DNA from: Mytilus galloprovincialis
Taxonomy: Eukaryota; Mollusca; Bivalvia; Mytilida; Mytilidae
Length of the DNA: 64,000 nucleotides
NCBI RefSeq assembly: GCF_965363235.1
Contig: NC_134851.1
Location: 50,472,833 to 50,536,832, forward strand
Direction: 5' to 3'
The notes beneath the pieces are model-generated. The model searched no databases. It was not told where the DNA came from and saw nothing but the letters and a program-made list of their open reading frames with translations. The translations under genes were made by a program, and so were the position numbers. Below are positions 47,501 through 58,449 of this stretch, piece by piece; positions within the stretch are counted from its first letter, which is position 1; every line of letters starts with the position of its first letter.

Positions 47501-50500
47501 ACTCAAAAGCAGCCTGTGATGATGACACTGAATTCAAAGGCAGCTTGTGATAATGGCACTAACCTAAAATCAGCCTATAATAATGACACAGAACTCAAAA
47601 ACAGACTGTGATAATGACACTGAACTCTTAATCAGACTGTGATAATGGCACTGAACTCAAAAGCAGACTGTGATAATGACACTGAACTTTAAAGCAGCTT
47701 GTGATAATGACACTGAACTCAAAAGCAGTCTGTGATAACACTGAACTCAAAAGCAGTCTGTGATAATAACACTGAACTCAAATGCAGCCTGTGATGATAA
47801 CACTGAACTCAAAAGCAGCCTGTGATGATGACACTGAATTCAAAAGCAGTCTGTGATAATGGCACTAACCTCATAATCAGCCTATAATAATGACATTGAA
47901 CTCAAAAACAGACTGTGATAATGACACTGAATTCAAAAACAGACTGTGATAATGGCACCAAACTCAAAAGCAGACTGTGATAATGACACTGAACTTTAAA
48001 GCAGCTTGTGATAATGCCACTGAACTCAAAAGCAGTCTGTGATAATAACACTGAACTCAAACGCAGCCTGTGATGATAACACTGAACTCAAAAGCAGCCT
48101 GTGATGATGACACTGAATTCAAAAGCAGTCTGTGATAATGGCACTAACCTCAAAATCAGCCTATAATAATGACATTGAACTCAAAAACAGACTGTGATAA
48201 TGACACTGAATTCAAAAACAGACTGTGATAATGACACTGAACTCTTATCAGACTGTGATAATGGCACTGAACTCCAAAGCAGACTGTGATAATGACATTG
48301 AACTTTAAAACAGACTGTGATAATGACACTGAACTCTTAATCAGACTGTGATAATGGCACTGAACTCAAAAGCAGACTGTGATAATGGATTAAATGATTA
48401 GGACAACTCATTAAGCAACATAATAGCTTGATGATGATCAGGAGGTTACAAAAACTTTTAATGAATAATTCATTTGAAAATGAAGACACCAGTATGATTG
48501 GGACTATTTTACCTGTTGCACTGATGCCATGTAGTACATATTCCTGCTTTTTTGGAGTTCCTAAAACAAGCACATTATATATAAATATGTACATGCTCGA
48601 CAATTCTAGAATAATATTTAAAGCAACATTTGCAAAAGTCTTTACTTAGATCATCATTCATCATTTTTGATGTTTATGTCTTCAATGTTATGTAAAAGTG
48701 TTATTCAAAATTTCAAACCACTATTTAACTTCTTGTTCCAATCTTTTTTTACTTTTTACTATTGTAGATTATGTTCTCATACAGGTGTTCTCATAAATGT
48801 CAGATTTATAAACTTGAAGAAAACAAAACCTATAGTTATCTGTAAAAAAAATAAGCCATATGGTCTATTTTAGCCATGTTAGTGGGATCATCATATACAG
48901 TTTTTAAAAATACTGTGAAAGTACTTTTATTCATGGGGAACCAATTTTCGAGGTTTTCGTGATGACTTTATCCACGAAATTTAAGTGTCCAACAAAATAA
49001 AACAATGGTTGTCCAAATCAAGACATGGAAAGATCCCCATGTAGGTTTGACTACTGATATGATATACAGAATATATTGAAGGTAGCCAAATCTGACAATA
49101 CTATATATAGTGCAAACCCACTATGAACTACAACTGCAGGCAGGATTATACCCATTTAATCTTAAAAACCTAAACTGTACAACTTTTGATCTTTTAATTC
49201 TCATAACAAACTATTTTTGATCGATGAAAGTCAGATTTCTGGTATTAATATGCTATGCATAAGTTTTCATTTTATATCCTCATAATTCACATACGGAAAA
49301 TAATAATTTCATGCTGGACTTGCTTTTGATAAGAACTATTTTACAATTCAAGATATGCATGTTCATGTAATTGTTATTTTTAGGTGACATGTTTATGGCC
49401 TAATTAACACATTTGATGGTCTTTAATCTGTTGATCATTCTATTCGGGGTTAATAAGTGTGATCACAGCAAATTACAGGGTCAATGTTTACTTTGCAATT
49501 TCCTTTAATCCAGACAATTTGAAACCTTCATTTCTGATATAAATTGGTTTCAAATTTTTCATTTTTTTTTTTATAAGAAAATAAAATCCAATATCTAAAA
49601 AACCCACAAACATGTAAATGTTACTAAAACCACGAAAATTGATACCCACGAACTAAAGTACTTTCACAGTAAATAACCAAGTTAAAATTGTTGCCAAGTT
49701 CAGTTTAATTTGGCCTACTTTATGTTCACCTAGTCTAAAGAAGTTGTAAACAATTTAACAAAGATCTGGCCTTGACATAACATGCCCTACAGGACAAAAA
49801 ACACATTCCTTACAAAGTATATGTCATTACTAAAAACATAATTACAAATGCATTAAAGGTGCATTTAAATGTCTGATACAAATAAAAATAAAATGATGAT
49901 CTAAGTAAGATGTATACCGTTGAAACAACACTCCTTTACACAAGCATATAAGTTTGTTAAAAACATCATGCACTTAGCTCATCTGATTTCTACTACAGGA
50001 ATTTTAAACAAACTTTATATGTCTCCTGTTTGCATTTATCATTATCATTTTTGAAGACTAGACATGAAAGTTTAATAGTTGCAATTTCAGGTAAAAGCTA
50101 CAGATATCAATATGTGAGTTCTTATAACTAAGATCAAAACCTCACAATAATTTCTTTACAGTATCTTAGAAACAGACTAAATTGCACAAATTAACATTGT
50201 TCAAAGAACCATAAAAATGAGGTCAAGGGTCAAGGTTAGATGAAACCTACAGGACAGCAATGTACATCTTCTTTTGAAATAGGTACTGTGGTGCTTCTTT
50301 CCGCATACATTTAAATAGCAATAAATATTTGTGGTATTTGATTCTGTTTTCTACTGTCATCCATCCAAGTTCTTTAAATAAGGGGGCTGATGGGGATAAT
50401 GGGTCTGCATCAAGAATTAATCTTGCTGCTCTTTTTTGAAGTTTTAATATTCTTACTATCCCTTCATTTTTACATTCTCCCCAAACAATACAGCAGTAAT

Positions 50501-53500
50501 CGATGAGAGACAGAATATACCCATTATAAGATGCTTTCCTGGCATTAATATCTAAAAATTTCTTTAATTTAGAAAGAAGGTATATTCTTGATGAAATACT
50601 AGCACAAATTTGATCAATTTGATTTTTCCAGCTAAGTGTGCTGCCAATTTTAACACCTAATAAATTCTCACATGATCATGATGATGAATTTTGTAGTGTT
50701 TCTGAATTTATTACTAAATTTGGTTGAAAATATTGGGTTGATAACTTCTGACTTGTTCCAGTAACCAAACATTTAGTTTTTTTGGTATTGATGAACATAT
50801 TATTCATTTTGCACCATTCTTCAACTTTGCATAAATCTTCTTGAACATCATCATGTAAATTTTCTATACTTTTCCCAGATTTATGAAGAGTAGTATCATC
50901 AGCATACAAGTCAGTTTTACAATTTTTAATGCAAAGGGGAAGATTTTAGTGACCTATTAACAGAGTTTTGCTGGCAGTCACCATTTTTGCATTTTAGGAA
51001 AAATTAATAATTGTGGCGATTAGAAATCATGATTAGTGAAAGATTTTAGTGACTTATTAAACAGAGTTTTGCTGGCAGTCACTATTTTTGCATTTTAGGA
51101 AAAATTAATAATTGTGGCGATTAGAAATCATGATTAGTAAAAGATTTTAGTGACCTTTTAACAGAGTTTTGCTGGCAGTCACTATTTTTGCATTTTAGGA
51201 AAAATTGTGGCGATTAGAAATCATGATTAGTGAAAAATTTTAGTGACCTATTAACAGAGTTTTGCTGGCAGTCACTATTTTTGCATTTTAGGAAAAATTG
51301 TGGCGATTAGAAATCATGATTAGTGAAAGATTTTAGGGACCTATTAACAGAGTTTTGCTGGCAGTCACTATTTTTGCATTTTAGGAAAAATTGTGGCGAT
51401 TAGAAATCATGATTAGTGAAAGATTTTAGTGAAAGAAATGAAACAGTTTTTTCCACCATCTTTTAAATTTTATTTCAGGTTTCTCTGACATTTTCCAGGA
51501 TCATACAATACTGAGATTTAACTTGAACTCATCACCTGAATTGATTTTCAGCAGTCTGCACCAAAAACTCTTTCAACTACTAGTCCGAAGACCAATATTC
51601 TGACATTTTTCTTATTAGTCCAAACAAAGTTTTGCAAAAACTTACTAGTCTGAATGAAATTTTACTAGTCTGGGGCATCGGACTAGTGGCTAACCGTGCA
51701 GACTGATTTTGACACACCTGTTTTTCACTGATCCATAAAATGAGGTTAATGTCAGGTAAATCCTGTGTGACATACAAATAGACCTTGCAATGCTCTATAT
51801 ATCAAATATAGTTATCCATTTACTCATAAAAAGTGAGTATATCAAATGACAATAAATAGGGAATGTGTCCATAGGACACAAATCAAGCCCCTGCTTGCAT
51901 ATAATGTTATAAAGGGACATAACTCAACAACTGTAAAAGTGTCACTTCAAAGTTCAAACTTGATCTGTGTTTTGTGGTAATAGGCATTGTGTATAAGCTT
52001 CATAACATTTAGTTGAAATAAACTACAACTGAGGGGCATAAAAATGCAAAAAAAATAATTTCAATCTGTTGCAGACCAATGAAAATCAGGTCATGGACAA
52101 CGGACAAATGTCAGATGGAAATTTTGTAACAAGGCATCTGAATACAAGGTATGAAGCATCTGAGTATTCTACATTTGTAGTTTACAGTGCTGTCTTAGAT
52201 TGTAATGTATATATATAATATATATACATTACTAGTCTATTAATCTCAAATTAAGGTATATAGTGCCTGCATATAAAGAAATACTTACGTGTAGAGAGTG
52301 TTGTTCCCTGGGTACCCTTCCTTTTCTTAAAACAGCAGTAAGCCAGAACACCAACAATTCCTACTGCAATCAATACACCAATGACTACACCGGCTGTCCT
52401 GCCAGCTCCTTGCGGACTACTACAAATGGACAACACAATTAAATACTTTATACGCCATATCAAAAATTTAAAAGAGAATGAAGATATCTGACAGATCTGA
52501 CAAGAGTTGGCACATAACAACTCTTCACTTTTCATTTCTATGAATATGATTGGTCAAAAGCAACTGTGTGGAAACCATTACTTTTCATAAGTAATAAGGC
52601 ATGGCTTATTGTAATACACGGTTAGAAGTGGTGTTACTTCCCTTTGTTAAAACAACATGGTGTTGATGAAAAATCTTAAAAGGTTTCAACAGACAAAGAA
52701 ATTAATAATGAACGATTTAAAAAATTCCTGAAATGTATCAAAAGCTAACAAGTTGTTGTTGTTGGCATTTATTTTTATATATATATATATTTAAGATACA
52801 TTTTGTTACATCTTGTGATCAATTTTATTTGGCAATCGCCAATGACAGTCAGCAGGGTTAAAAAACATCAGTTGTTCGACCTGTTAGTCAAATGCATTTT
52901 GTTTATACTTTTTCACTTTTTTGGTCTTTTGGAAAATGTTGTTTGTGCTGTATTTAGACCCTTCTACAACGAAATTTGTTTTACATGCACAAGTATAAAA
53001 ATTGCGGTTTTTATCCAACGCAATCATAGGTTTGAACGTTGTTTTTTAATTTAGACTTGTTTATATATATATATAGTTGTAGAAGGGTCTAAATACAGCA
53101 CAAACAACATTTTCCAAAAGACAAAAAAAAGTGTAAAAGTATATTTAAACAAAACGCATTTGACTAACAGGTCGAACAACTGATGTTCTTTAACCCTGCT
53201 GACTGCCATTGGCGATTGCCAAATAAAATTGATCACAAGATGCAACAAAATGGATCTTAATTGAAATTTAATACTAAACAGAAAAATATAAACTTGTGGC
53301 CAAGATGTTATGCCACAAACATAAGGTGTCAAAATCTTTTTTGTCACAATCGCCAATGGCAGTCAGCAGGGTTAAAGAACATCAGTTATATATATTGGGT
53401 CACTAGTACATTATTTAACTAATAATATCCACAGCAATAAGCTTAATCACAAACCTTGTGTCAAAGATTTTTACAACAGGTCTGTATCCCAATATCTCCA

Positions 53501-56500
53501 CAGCAATAAATTAAATCACAAACCTTGTGTCAAAGAATTAACAACAGGTCTGTATCCCAATATCTCCACAGCAATAAGCTAAATCACAAACCTTGTGTCA
53601 AAGAATTTACAACAGGTCTGTATCCCAATATTTCCACAGCAATAAACTAAATCACAAACCTTGTGTCAAAAAATTTACAACAGGTCTGTACCCCAATATC
53701 TCCACAGCAATAAGCAAAGTCATCAGGATCTCCGTATCCAGGACAGACAAATCTCCCGTAGTAACGCTGGGTAGTGTTACCTTCATACACATCATTATAA
53801 CAAACCTCAGGATCTGAAATAACAAATAAAGCTTGTCCTAGATCATAAAGAGAGAAGATACTGTGTTTATGGATCATCATCATAAGTGGTAGGTCAATCA
53901 TATTTAGTATGAAGTTCTATGAGGGTAGTAATGCCCTTTAACGTTAAGGCGTCAAACAGTCATTTTCTGCTACCGTTAGCGTCAAATTGGTTAAAATTTT
54001 ACTGTGATTCTTCAAAATATCCTTATTATGATTCATCAGAGGTCTCAAATAATTATCGTTGCCGTCATTTTTGGAAAAAATTAATGTGATTCCTCAAAAC
54101 CAGTTGATGTTTTTATTTTCTTAATGAAAGTGTACATTTTATCCTCATACACCAAAAATTACTTTTAAAGTCATTTGGCAAGAATTTTTACCGTCATTCG
54201 TCATGAAAATACCCCCATTAAGACCCTCTTCTATGGATGTAGCATTGGCACATCTCATTTCCATGGAGATTATTTGCCCCCCATCCCCCAATAATCCTCA
54301 TTCATTATCTATTGACCTAAAGTGTTTTGCATATTTCCATGTAAAAGTTTGTAATAAGATCATTCTAAGATTAACCTATAATATTTAGTATTATATTTAA
54401 TATTTAGTATGCAGTTGTTTTGGCATTTGCAAGTCTCAAGAAGATAATATGGTCCTACCCCTTCAGTCATGGTTCATTGAATTTGCATTATACAATCAAA
54501 ATAACAAAGCGCAAGACATATCTCTGTATATGTGTAAAAAAAAAAGTAAAATCACAAAAATACTGAACTCAGAGGAAAATCAATTCGGAAAGTTTATAAT
54601 CACATGACAAAATTAAATAACAAAACACATCAAACATGAATGGACAAGAACTGTCTTGACTTAGTACAGGCATTTTCAAATGTAGAAAATGGTGGATTAA
54701 ACCTGGTTTTATAGCGCTAACCCTCTCACTTTGATGACAGTCTCATCAAATTCTGTTATATTTACAATGATGCGTTACCTAAACAGACACAATAAATAAA
54801 ACAGTCAAAATATGGGTACAGCAGTCATCATCATGTAAAAAGTCAAAAATCAAAAGTATGCAAGAATAAATTTCAGAAATAGACCGAGATTTAAAATAGT
54901 CCAAAAGTTATATAGAATTTATAAGAATCCACAAATAGTTAATTCCACTATGCAATTGATTGATTTTGACATTTGTGGTTCAACGTATTTTGTCATTCAT
55001 AATAAAAATAAAAAAATTTCAACAGTTTATTAGAGTAATATGTATAGATACTCTATCAAATTTCCCTTCTTCACATGCAGCCAAAAGAATTCAATTTGGA
55101 TTTTTTTTTAGATACAAATCTGTGATTTATATTTAGAGGAAATAATAATTTATATGACTTTTAAACAATTCACTGCTTAAGGGAAGTTAACATTAATTGC
55201 TGACACATTTTTTATATACTAATATGTACATCACTAAAGAATAAGTAATAATTCAGTTTATAACACAATTTGTTTGTACATGTACATGTATTATAATAAT
55301 TAGCCTTTATCTCTACAAACATAAGTGACATTTCCTTCTACAGTGTTTATTTAACCAATACATGTATGTCAGATTGAAAAGGATTTAAATTCTAAAATTT
55401 ACAAATACACTTCAAGAATTTTCAAACTTTGGATTGGTTCAATAAAAGCTGAGAAATAAACTAGGTATTGCAAACCTTGTAATCAATTGATATTGAATTA
55501 TTATAGAAAAGAAAGAAATTGAATTCTTTATCCCTAAAATGACTTTTAATAATTTTTTAAATATGTAAAATATTCATCTATCAATTAGTAATATATTATG
55601 TACTATTAAATTAATAAATGTCTTCATATAACTATTCTCAACTTCTGGGTAAGAATAAGCATAATGAACTGTAGACACAGAGATATGTTTATCCTGTAGA
55701 TGTATATGGTTTAGATAATGAAATGTAAATTCTGAACAAACTATGCAAAATATCTTCATTTCAAAGATTCTATTGCTTAAAACAATTATGTTAAAGCAAA
55801 GGGATAAAAATTATCCTAGCTTATCTGAAACCTTTCTCATAAAAGATAAAATAATTATTGGTTTTTACATATAACATAAATAAATATATCATTAGACACT
55901 ACTTCTCTCACAGAGTTGATTGTAAAAGACTTTAAAAGTCTCTGTGGAAAAGAAATATGATCACACTGGCCATGGTAATACAACTGCATACCAAATATCA
56001 CCACACTGGCCATGGTAATACAACTGCATACCAAATATGATCACACTGGCCATGGTAATACAACTGCATACCAAATAGGATCACACTGGCCATGGTAATA
56101 CAACTGCATACCAAATATGATCACACTGGCCAGGGTAATACAACTGCATACCAAAAAGGATCACACTGGCCATGGTAATAAAACTGCATACCAAATAGGA
56201 TCACACTGGCCATGGTAATACAACTGCATACCAAATATGATCACACTGACCATGGTAATACAACTGTATACCAAATATCATCACACTAGCCATGGTAATA
56301 CAACTGCATACCAAATATGATCAACTTCTCTTGGACTGGGCCATACCCCCAGAAATTGGTAAGGTTATATCAAATTCTTGATATTTCCCATCCCAAGAAA
56401 ATCATACATTTTGTAGTTATACTTTGCCAACTCTGTTAGCTATAAATTTTTGTACCATAAAATAATGTGTCTGTGGACACAAATGATAGTTTTGCTGAAA

Positions 56501-58152
56501 TATTAGTCTCAAGTTCTGTACAATAACTAGATGTGTCGGAATGACACCAATCATAAAATAAGCTTTTTTCAGGAGTCAAAATTTTCAAAATCCTAAACCC
56601 TAAATATGATATCAGCAGAATGACACCAAGCGTAAACAAGGTCTTCAATTTGTCAATGTAGACTCTCATACAAAAAATTTATGAAATTTTCCAAGTTTAA
56701 AGCCTGTGGAATGGAACCAAACATAAACTCGTTCTGTAACTCTTCATATTATTGTCATGCATTGTCATGTTGTGGAATCCTTGAATGACAGAATGAAGGA
56801 ATAACTGATGAGGGTAAATCTATATGGCACAACCTAATTATAAGTGGCAAGGCCAAAAAATTTCTCAAATTCATATCAGAACCTTCACAACTTCAATCTG
56901 TGTGCAATTAATATTTCTGTAAAGTTTCAGCAATCTTGCTTGTGTTGATAACACAAAGTTTGTACATGTATTTGCACCAGCTTGTAATATTTTTCTGAAA
57001 AATGATTGGTTCCAAGGTCTGAAAAAAAATTTACATGATAACATCCACTGATTCCACTCACAGTGATATTGTGTTATTAAATTACTAGAGAATAAAGGCT
57101 TTTTCTCCTGGAGAAGAATCCCAATTTGAAAAAAAATGGCTTAAAATTATTCCCAAAAAGACAATTTTTTTACAAACAGTGCAGTCTCAGTAGTAATTGT
57201 GCATGAATGCAAACTGAAAACACTCATTTAAAGATTGTTCATGCCTAAAAAGACTGTATGTGCAGATTTGAAGGTCTATTTATATGTATCATCACTGACA
57301 ATATAAAGTGGTCTTATTTCAAATGAGGGTTTACCTCTTGAAAGGGGTCTGCAAATTGAAGTTCCAGTCAAATTCATGGTTTGTTATTAATATTCCCAAT
57401 TTGATAAAAATGATGCATATTTCCCGATAAAAAAGGGTAGAGGTAGTTTTGAAAAAAGCCAACAATATCACTGACTCACAAGGCTTATATTGTTCATGTC
57501 ATACACCATTTAACAATAAGCTTATTTTTCACTTTGTGCAATCTGCCAAAAATGATAGACAGTCAGATACAAATGTAGCTGCAATATGATTTATACTATA
57601 ATAATACTCTCAGCATTGAGGGTACAACATCATGTACATTTATATATACATAAAACACTTACAATACATTGTATATTATGACATAGGATTACCCTTTAAA
57701 CTATAATGTTGAGGTGTCAAATAAGTTTTTAAGTGGCAGGATAAATAACTTGACGATGATCATCCAAGAAAATTCACTAAAATTGTATTTCATTGTGTCA
57801 ATGAATCAAAGTTTTTTTTCGAGTCATGCTACATGTACATAATATAAATATAGAGCCTCCAAATTAGTCATTTACATGTACTTACATGTGTGCCTTGACC
57901 TGTAAATGCTCCGTCTCATCCATAATCTAGCTCCATAGACTGTGCCACCAATGATAGCCGCCTGCTTCAGAGATGGAGAACTTAGCCGATGACTAGAGTA
58001 TTTAGTTCTTGCAACAGCAAACCTCCCATATCTGCTGGATCGAGAGTACCTTGTTCGAGTACGAGAAAATCTTGTTCGTGTGGACCTGGAAAATCTGCTA
58101 CCTCCAAATCTTCCTCCACCACGACCACCTCTACATTCTGACAAATCAAGAA
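44571..58152 (-). CDS. Type I membrane protein with Shisa/CX-like cysteine module and Pro-rich tail
   Basis: Seven exons, all GT/AG and phase-consistent: 58152-57886, 53813-53660, 52419-52289, 48560-48513, 46224-46060, 45708-45610, 44797-44571 (TAA). About 362 residues without the missing first exon, which should supply the signal peptide. Order: RGG then Arg/Ser/Thr-rich stretch (residues 8-45), hydrophobic AAIIGGTVYGA (65-75), six-cysteine module C94, C113, C125-C126, C134-C135 with FVCPG...YCCG...TCCKFFD, membrane span about 150-171 followed by KKRKG, then a Pro/Tyr-rich cytosolic tail with PPSY and three YPPPAG repeats. The plan matches Shisa proteins, which act in the ER or at the plasma membrane; the nematode CX module is an alternative family. 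Partners unknown; PPSY suggests WW-domain binding. Confidence 0.85.
44588..44672 (-). repeat. 24-bp coding repeat in the last exon
   Basis: Three near-identical units encode AYPPPAGS in the C-terminal tail; the period keeps the frame. Confidence 0.85.
45377..45499 (+). pseudogene. Relic-like short ORF, unidentified
   Basis: A 40-codon frame (MSQLRNEPSS...KIDPSG) has protein-like composition and lies in an intron, antisense to the host gene. The opposite strand is also partly open (SLTMRANIEIYPDG). I recognise no family; it may be a fragment of an old DNA transposon or a chance frame. Confidence 0.2.
46290..46385 (-). mobile_element. Truncated hammerhead-bearing repeat
   Basis: Contains only the ribozyme-like block and the tail ctggtatctatgatgagttt in minus orientation, the same 5' cut point (attcgag) as the copy at 36825-36925. 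Lies in the intron between exons 48560-48513 and 46224-46060. Confidence 0.65.
46331..46374 (-). ncRNA. Type I hammerhead ribozyme motif, core intact
   Basis: On the minus strand: stem I gcgtca (46374-46369) with tggcgt (46336-46331), CTGATGA (46368-46362), stem II gtc/gac with a ttttgta loop, GAAA (46348-46345), minimal stem III C-G/A-U with a GCGT loop, cleavage predicted after GTC at 46337. All core positions fit the consensus. It lies about 107 bases upstream of the exon acceptor at 46225, on the sense strand of the host gene. Confidence 0.78.
47243..48395. repeat. 31-bp satellite, about 37 copies, with higher-order repeats
   Basis: Units of the form gataatgacactgaactcaa plus aagcagactgt fill an intron of the membrane-protein gene. 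A distinctive unit 'ggcactaacct' recurs at 47555, 47861 and 48140, marking larger repeats of about 306 and 279 bp whose internal unit order is nearly the same. Confidence 0.92.
48911..49671. mobile_element. MITE with CTGTGAAAGTACTTT inverted ends
   Basis: TA at both edges, then ctgtgaaagtactttta...ccaattttcg at one end and, inverted, ctgtgaaagtacttt...tcaattttcgtgg at the other. The inverted repeat is about 45 bp and the element 761 bp, without a transposase frame. The TA borders suggest a Tc1/mariner-like source. Intronic. Confidence 0.8.
50247..50943 (-). mobile_element. LINE reverse-transcriptase fragment (jockey/CR1 type)
   Basis: The minus strand encodes the second half of a non-LTR reverse transcriptase: LYADDTTL at the catalytic site, then WCKMNNMFINTKKTK, LLGVKIGSTLSWKNQIDQI, YNGYILSLIDYCCIVWG and LQKRAARLIL, ending at a stop at 50249-50247. 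One in-frame TGA (50678-50676) interrupts the frame; otherwise it is open. The 5' part is missing and the break falls at the 93/100-bp tandem array. Intronic, same strand as the host gene. Confidence 0.88.
50942..51430. repeat. 93-101-bp tandem repeat, 5 copies
   Basis: gattttagtg recurs at 50942, 51042, 51143, about 51236, 51329 and 51422. The first two units carry an extra aataatt-type insertion (100-101 bp); the last three are 93 bp. Core: acagagttttgctggcagtc. Confidence 0.92.
51552..51705. mobile_element. 154-bp MITE with perfect 10-bp inverted ends, copy 1
   Basis: cagtctgcac and gtgcagactg bound 154 bp. A copy of the same length is at 62181-62334. Flanks share atttt on both sides (attttcag left, attttgac right). 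Confidence 0.85.
52790..53262. repeat. Large inverted repeat, arms about 180 bp
   Basis: The left arm (52790-52970) and right arm (53076-53262) are reverse complements with a few percent mismatch. Each contains 'ggcaatcgccaatgacagtc' and 'gtgctgtatttagaccc' type blocks. The spacer is 105 bp and ends in a TA run. A third short copy (atcgccaatggcagtcagca) lies at 53348-53390. Intronic; an RNA hairpin would form in the pre-mRNA. Confidence 0.9.
53430..53660 (-). repeat. Tandem array of exon 3' end plus splice donor (membrane-protein gene)
   Basis: The 3' part of the cysteine-module exon, from ttattgctgtgg to gacacaag with the donor gtttgtgattt, is repeated in the following intron. The real exon end is 53660; copies end at 53592, 53524 and 53455, spaced 68, 68 and 69 bp. 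A partial unit follows to about 53430. Each read-through meets a stop just after the donor (GTG ATT TAG). Confidence 0.92.
54210..54540 (-). repeat. 166-bp-unit element, reverse copy
   Basis: Contains 'acatctcatttccatggaga', 'cagtcatggttcattga' and 'caagacatatctctgta', the reverse complement of blocks at 11670-12660. Confidence 0.6.
54540..54840 (-). repeat. 'gtcaggaatatgacagtt' repeat, reverse copy
   Basis: Matches 38780-39095 in reverse (aaaaatactgaactcagagg, aatggtggattaaacctgg). Intronic, directly next to the 166-bp-unit element. Confidence 0.65.
54841..55660. other. AT-rich intron sequence
   Basis: No exon or recognisable repeat in this part of the first visible intron. Confidence 0.4.
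55959..56322. repeat. 40-bp minisatellite, 9 copies
   Basis: The unit gatcacactggccatggtaa plus tacaactgcataccaaatat is repeated nine times. The second half is the same as a stretch of the 166-bp-unit element (tacaactgcataccaaatat), and a head of that element lies at 55665-55760, so the array probably grew from it. Confidence 0.92.
56323..57885. other. Intron sequence without clear features
   Basis: Only chance ORFs; no repeat family identified. It runs up to the donor at 57885-57884. Confidence 0.4.
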
Positions 58153-58326
58153 CTGGAATACATAATTAATTTTTATTAACTGTCATAAAATCAATCATAT
58201 TTTTCAATTTGCCACTGGACCTAAATCAAGCATTAATCAAATTTTTCAATAAAGATTCAAATCTAACCTAATAAGTAAATGAAAGATCCCAGTTTGTTAT
58301 AGTTTTGTCGTATTAACTATTTATGC

Positions 58327-58440
58327 CATATAAGAGGGGGAGGACAGGGGGGTACCCTTCTCCCTTCTCCCACCCCTCTTCTCCTTTCTCCTACCCCCTT
58401 TCTCCCTGTCTCCCTTACCCCTGTCCTCCCCCTCATATAA
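58327..58440. mobile_element. Purine/pyrimidine-rich inverted-end element
   Basis: atataagagggggaggacag and its near complement ctgtcctccccctcatataa bound a C/T-rich centre. About 115 bp; a small MITE or hairpin. Confidence 0.6.
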
Positions 58441-58449
58441 CTTTTCATC

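Noticed and set aside
47253-47537. Ser/Leu/Val-rich minus-strand frame
   Set aside because: Translation of the 31-bp satellite, with no conserved frame along the array.
52803-53356. Two similar frames on opposite strands (52803-53054 and 53356-53051)
   Set aside because: They are the two arms of the inverted repeat; no evidence of a protein.
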